Shown here: positions 5,706 to 7,851 of the stretch, piece after piece
Position numbering within the stretch: the first letter of the stretch is position 1
How the letters are laid out: every line of letters begins with the position of its first letter
Source: an uncultured bacterium
GTDB lineage: Bacteria; Verrucomicrobiota; Verrucomicrobiia; Opitutales; Intestinicryptomonadaceae
NCBI GenBank assembly: GCA_905214995.1
Contig: CAJMOT010000107.1
Coordinates: 1-7,851, forward strand
Reading direction: 5' to 3'
Length of the DNA stretch: 7,851 bases
The notes under the pieces: generated by a model
Seen by the model: the letters and a program-made list of their open reading frames with translations, nothing else
Told to the model about the DNA's origin: nothing
Databases searched by the model: none
Made by a program: the position numbers and the translations under genes

Positions 5706-7190
5706 TCAGTCGAACTTCGCCTTGCGCATGTCCTTTTCGCGCAGGAAGGCCTCGTGGAGCGCGTAGGCTTTCGAGAGCGTAAGCGGCGTATGCCCGCAGG
5801 GGACGGATTTTAGGAAGTCGCGCAGAATCGGCTTGTAGTCCTCGTGGGCGCAGTTTTCGATGATGATGTGCGCGCGTTCCAACGGGGTTTTCCCGCGCAG
5901 GTCAGCCACGCCGTTTTCCGTGACGATGACGTTTACGCTGTGCTCGGTGTGGTCGCAGTGCGAGACGTTGGGGACTATCGCGCTTATCATTCCGCCCTTG
6001 GCGACGGACGGGCAGGTGTATATGGAAAGATACGCCGCCCTCGTGAAATCGCCGCTGCCGCCTATGCCGTTCATTATGTTTTTGCCCATAATGTGCGAGC
6101 TGTTGACGTTGCCGGAGAGGTCTACCTCGATGGCGGTGTTCATCGAAATAACGCCTATCCTGCGCGCGACCTCCGGACTGTTGGAAATCTCCTGCGGGCG
6201 GAGGACGAGCTTGTCCTTAAAGAATTTGATGTTTTGGTATACTTCGTCGATTTTTTCGGCCGTGCACGTAAGCGACGTGGCGGAAGCGCACTTGATGTGC
6301 CCGTGCTCGATGAGGTCGATGACGGAGTCCTGCAAAACTTCGGAGTACATGCCGAACTGCGGAATGTCGGGATTGTCGCCGAGCGCGCCGAGAACCGCGT
6401 TTGCTATGTTGCCGACACCGCTTTGTATCGGCAAAAACTGCGGGGGTATTCTGCCCGCCTTCATCTCGGCGGCAAGGAAGTCGGCGACATTGTGGCCGAT
6501 TTTCTGCGTGACGGGGTCGCCGGGCTTGAACGGAGCCACCTGGTCGGGCATGTCGGTTTTGACGATGCCTACGATTTTCTTGGGGTCGACCTTTACGACG
6601 GGGCTTCCGATTCGGTCGCCCACGGAATAAATCGGAATTTCGCGGCGGAACGGGGGATTGGCGGTCTCGTAGATATCGTGGATGCCGTAAAGCTCCCTGG
6701 ACTGGTGCGCATTGAGCTCTATAAGAATTTTGTCGGCGAGCTTCAGCCCCGTGGGAGATATGCCTACGGAAGTGGTGAGGAGAATCTCGCCGCTGTCGCT
6801 GACGTCGGCGGCCTCCGCTATCGCCCAGTCGAACTTGCCCATAAAGCCGTAGTTCATGTACTGGGGCGTCATCGAGAGGTGGAGATCGGTGTAGCGTATC
6901 TCGCCCGAATTTGCGCCGGCGCGTATGTCGGCGTTGGTCTGGTACGGCGCGCGGTAGCTTATCGCCTTGGCGCGGGCCAAAACGCCCTCGCACAAGTCGC
7001 CGGAAGATGCGCCCGTGACCACGGCTATTTTAAATTCCCTGCCCTCGGCGTGCTCCTTTTCCGCCTTGGCCGCGATAGCCGAAGGAATCGCCTTTGTCGC
7101 GCCCGCGGGGGTAAACCCGCTGAACGCGATCTGTTGACCGTTCTGAATGAGGCTTGCGGCCTCTTCGGGGGTGAGTTGTTGGTAGCTCAT
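5706..7190 (-). CDS. Succinate/acetyl-CoA-type CoA-transferase (propionyl-CoA:succinate CoA-transferase likely), 494 aa
   Basis: A cytoplasmic class I CoA-transferase of the acetyl-CoA hydrolase/transferase family (relatives: ScpC/YgfH, AarC, Cat1), full length for that family. CoA moves from an acyl-CoA to a carboxylate through a glutamyl-CoA thioester. Visible family marks: AFSGFTPAG at 22-30, RAPYQTN at 80-86, DLHLS at 102-106, IQSGVGNIANAV at 255-266, the active-site segment MYSEVLQDS with the catalytic Glu284, RPQEISN at 331-337, the glycine-rich NGIGGSGDF at 374-382 and SHCDHTEHSVNV at 410-421. From memory it resembles E. coli ScpC closely along its length. The neighbouring decarboxylase beta subunit makes propionyl-CoA + succinate to propionate + succinyl-CoA the likely reaction, but succinyl-CoA:acetate transfer cannot be excluded, so no symbol is given. 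The start fits the family's N-terminus. The stop is TGA, the only non-TAG stop here. A strong terminator follows. Confidence 0.93.
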   Translation of the reverse strand: MSYQQLTPEEAASLIQNGQQIAFSGFTPAGATKAIPSAIAAKAEKEHAEGREFKIAVVTGASSGDLCEGVLARAKAISYRAPYQTNADIRAGANSGEIRYTDLHLSMTPQYMNYGFMGKFDWAIAEAADVSDSGEILLTTSVGISPTGLKLADKILIELNAHQSRELYGIHDIYETANPPFRREIPIYSVGDRIGSPVVKVDPKKIVGIVKTDMPDQVAPFKPGDPVTQKIGHNVADFLAAEMKAGRIPPQFLPIQSGVGNIANAVLGALGDNPDIPQFGMYSEVLQDSVIDLIEHGHIKCASATSLTCTAEKIDEVYQNIKFFKDKLVLRPQEISNSPEVARRIGVISMNTAIEVDLSGNVNSSHIMGKNIMNGIGGSGDFTRAAYLSIYTCPSVAKGGMISAIVPNVSHCDHTEHSVNVIVTENGVADLRGKTPLERAHIIIENCAHEDYKPILRDFLKSVPCGHTPLTLSKAYALHEAFLREKDMRKAKFD

Positions 7191-7198
7191 TTTTCGAT

Positions 7199-7227
7199 TG
7201 CGTAATTAGTTGAAATAGCCGGCGCAA
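7199..7227 (-). promoter_or_regulatory. Weak candidate promoter of the CoA-transferase gene
   Basis: Minus strand: TTGCGC (7227-7222), 17-nt spacer, TACGCA (7204-7199), then 8 nt to the ATG at 7190. Both boxes are poor matches, but the geometry equals that of the other genes in the window. The -35 box overlaps the end of the T-run of the preceding terminator. No Shine-Dalgarno is visible. Confidence 0.3.
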
Positions 7228-7254
7228 AAAAGGACGGCGCGCGTGGCCCCATCC
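7226..7254 (-). terminator. Candidate Rho-independent terminator after the decarboxylase subunit
   Basis: On the minus strand GGATGG and CCGTCC (plus-strand 7249-7254 and 7232-7237) pair over 6 bp with one G-U around an 11-nt loop, followed by six T residues (7231-7226). It begins 19 nt past the stop at 7274. It is weaker than the other terminators, so partial read-through into the CoA-transferase gene is possible. Confidence 0.6.
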
Positions 7255-7273
7255 GATTTTGCGGCAAACCCCG

Positions 7274-7851
7274 CTAATGGCTTGCAAGCGTCGCTATGAA
7301 AAATCCCGCGACCATTGCCGTGCCTATGACGCCCGCGACGTTCGGGCCCATGGCGTGCATCAGCAGGAAGTTTGCTGGATCCGCCTTCGCGCCCTCGACC
7401 TGCGATACGCGCGCCGCCATCGGGACGGCCGAGACGCCCGCAGATCCTATGAGCGGGTTGATTTTCTCCCTTAGAAACAGGTTTATGCCCTTTGCCATCA
7501 AGACGCCCGCCGCGGTCGAGAATCCGAAAGCGACCACCCCGAGCGCGAGAATGGAGAGTGTGTCGACGCGGATAAACCTGTCGCCCGTCATCGTTATGCC
7601 CACGGAAGTGCCGAGGAATACGGTGACGACGTTTATCGTCTCGTTCTGGGCGGCCTTGCTGAGACGCTCGCAGACGCCGCATTCGCGTATGAAATTGCCG
7701 AGCATGAGCATTCCGATTAGCGCGGAGACGTCGGGAACGAGCAATATGCAGAATATCGTGACGACGAGCGCGAAAATAAGCTTTTCGAGGCGGCCCACCT
7801 TGCGGAGGCTCTTCATGCGGATTTTGCGCTCGGCTTCCGTCGTGAGCGCGC
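7274..7851 (-). CDS. Na+-translocating decarboxylase beta subunit (OadB/MmdB/GcdB family), C-terminal 191 residues
   Basis: The C-terminal half of an integral-membrane subunit that couples decarboxylation of carboxybiotin to Na+ export; the usual length is about 370-430 residues, so roughly half lies beyond the right edge. The frame is open to the edge, upstream of the internal Met at 7816, and the upstream residues (LTTEAERKIRM) fit the family. Visible marks, numbered from the first full codon: GMLMLGN at 46-52, QNETINVVTVFLG near 68-80, and the signature NPLIGSAGVSAVPMAAR at 131-147. That signature keeps the Asn, Gly, Ser and Arg that correspond to N373, G377, S382 and R389, implicated in Na+ transport in Klebsiella OadB. 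FLLMHAMGPNVAG follows near the C-terminus. Hydrophobic helices lie at about 24-41, 98-122 and 170-188. Oxaloacetate, methylmalonyl-CoA or glutaconyl-CoA could be the substrate. The adjacent CoA-transferase favours methylmalonyl-CoA (mmdB), by inference. The stop is TAG. Confidence 0.94.
   Translation of the reverse strand, partial: ALTTEAERKIRMKSLRKVGRLEKLIFALVVTIFCILLVPDVSALIGMLMLGNFIRECGVCERLSKAAQNETINVVTVFLGTSVGITMTGDRFIRVDTLSILALGVVAFGFSTAAGVLMAKGINLFLREKINPLIGSAGVSAVPMAARVSQVEGAKADPANFLLMHAMGPNVAGVIGTAMVAGFFIATLASH

Noticed and set aside
5844..7205. 453-codon open frame on the plus strand
   Set aside because: It lies antisense to the clearly recognised CoA-transferase. Its product is a low-information Val/Ala/Arg/Gly/Asp mix typical of antisense frames in GC-rich genes, with no domain.
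1..7851. CRISPR array, tRNA, rRNA, insertion sequence or phage gene
   Set aside because: No regularly spaced repeats, no cloverleaf-like segment with a TTCGA-type arm, and no transposase or integrase motif were found on reading both strands.

Overview
The window reads as chromosomal DNA from an anaerobic Verrucomicrobiota-type bacterium (Opitutae or a related PVC lineage). This is inferred from three things: PEP-CTERM surface proteins, a succinate-type CoA-transferase beside a sodium-pumping decarboxylase subunit, and moderately GC-rich DNA with long gene-free spacers. No rRNA or other taxonomic marker is present, so the placement is tentative. All six supported genes lie on the minus strand, so transcription runs from high to low coordinates. 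No CRISPR array, tRNA, rRNA, transposase or phage gene was seen.

Layout in the direction of transcription. (1) 7851-7274: the C-terminal half of an OadB/MmdB/GcdB-type Na+-translocating decarboxylase beta subunit, cut by the window edge and followed by a candidate terminator. (2) 7190-5706: a complete succinate/acetyl-CoA-type CoA-transferase with its catalytic Glu, closed by a very strong terminator. (3) 5547-3829: a predicted lipoprotein built of TPR-like helical repeats, of no recognised family, followed by a GC-rich stem-loop without a U-tract. (4) 3272-2172 and (5) 1836-709: two tandem paralogous PEP-CTERM proteins with conserved ends and diverged middles, each with its own promoter and terminator. 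(6) 271 to the left edge: the first 90 residues of another secreted protein, which no complete ORF covers because it runs off the window.

How the genes work together. Genes 1 and 2 fit the succinate-to-propionate fermentation route: methylmalonyl-CoA decarboxylation drives a Na+ pump, and propionyl-CoA:succinate CoA-transfer recycles the CoA. The last three genes make exported proteins; two of them carry a C-terminal sorting signal that needs an exosortase encoded elsewhere.

The most notable signal is regulatory. Upstream of every complete or 5'-complete gene there is no Shine-Dalgarno sequence. Instead a sigma70-like pair (TTGACA-like, 16-17 nt, TAnnnn) sits at a nearly fixed position, with the -35 box starting 35-39 nt before the ATG. 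This geometry would start transcripts at or a few bases before the start codon, so leaderless or near-leaderless mRNAs are predicted.
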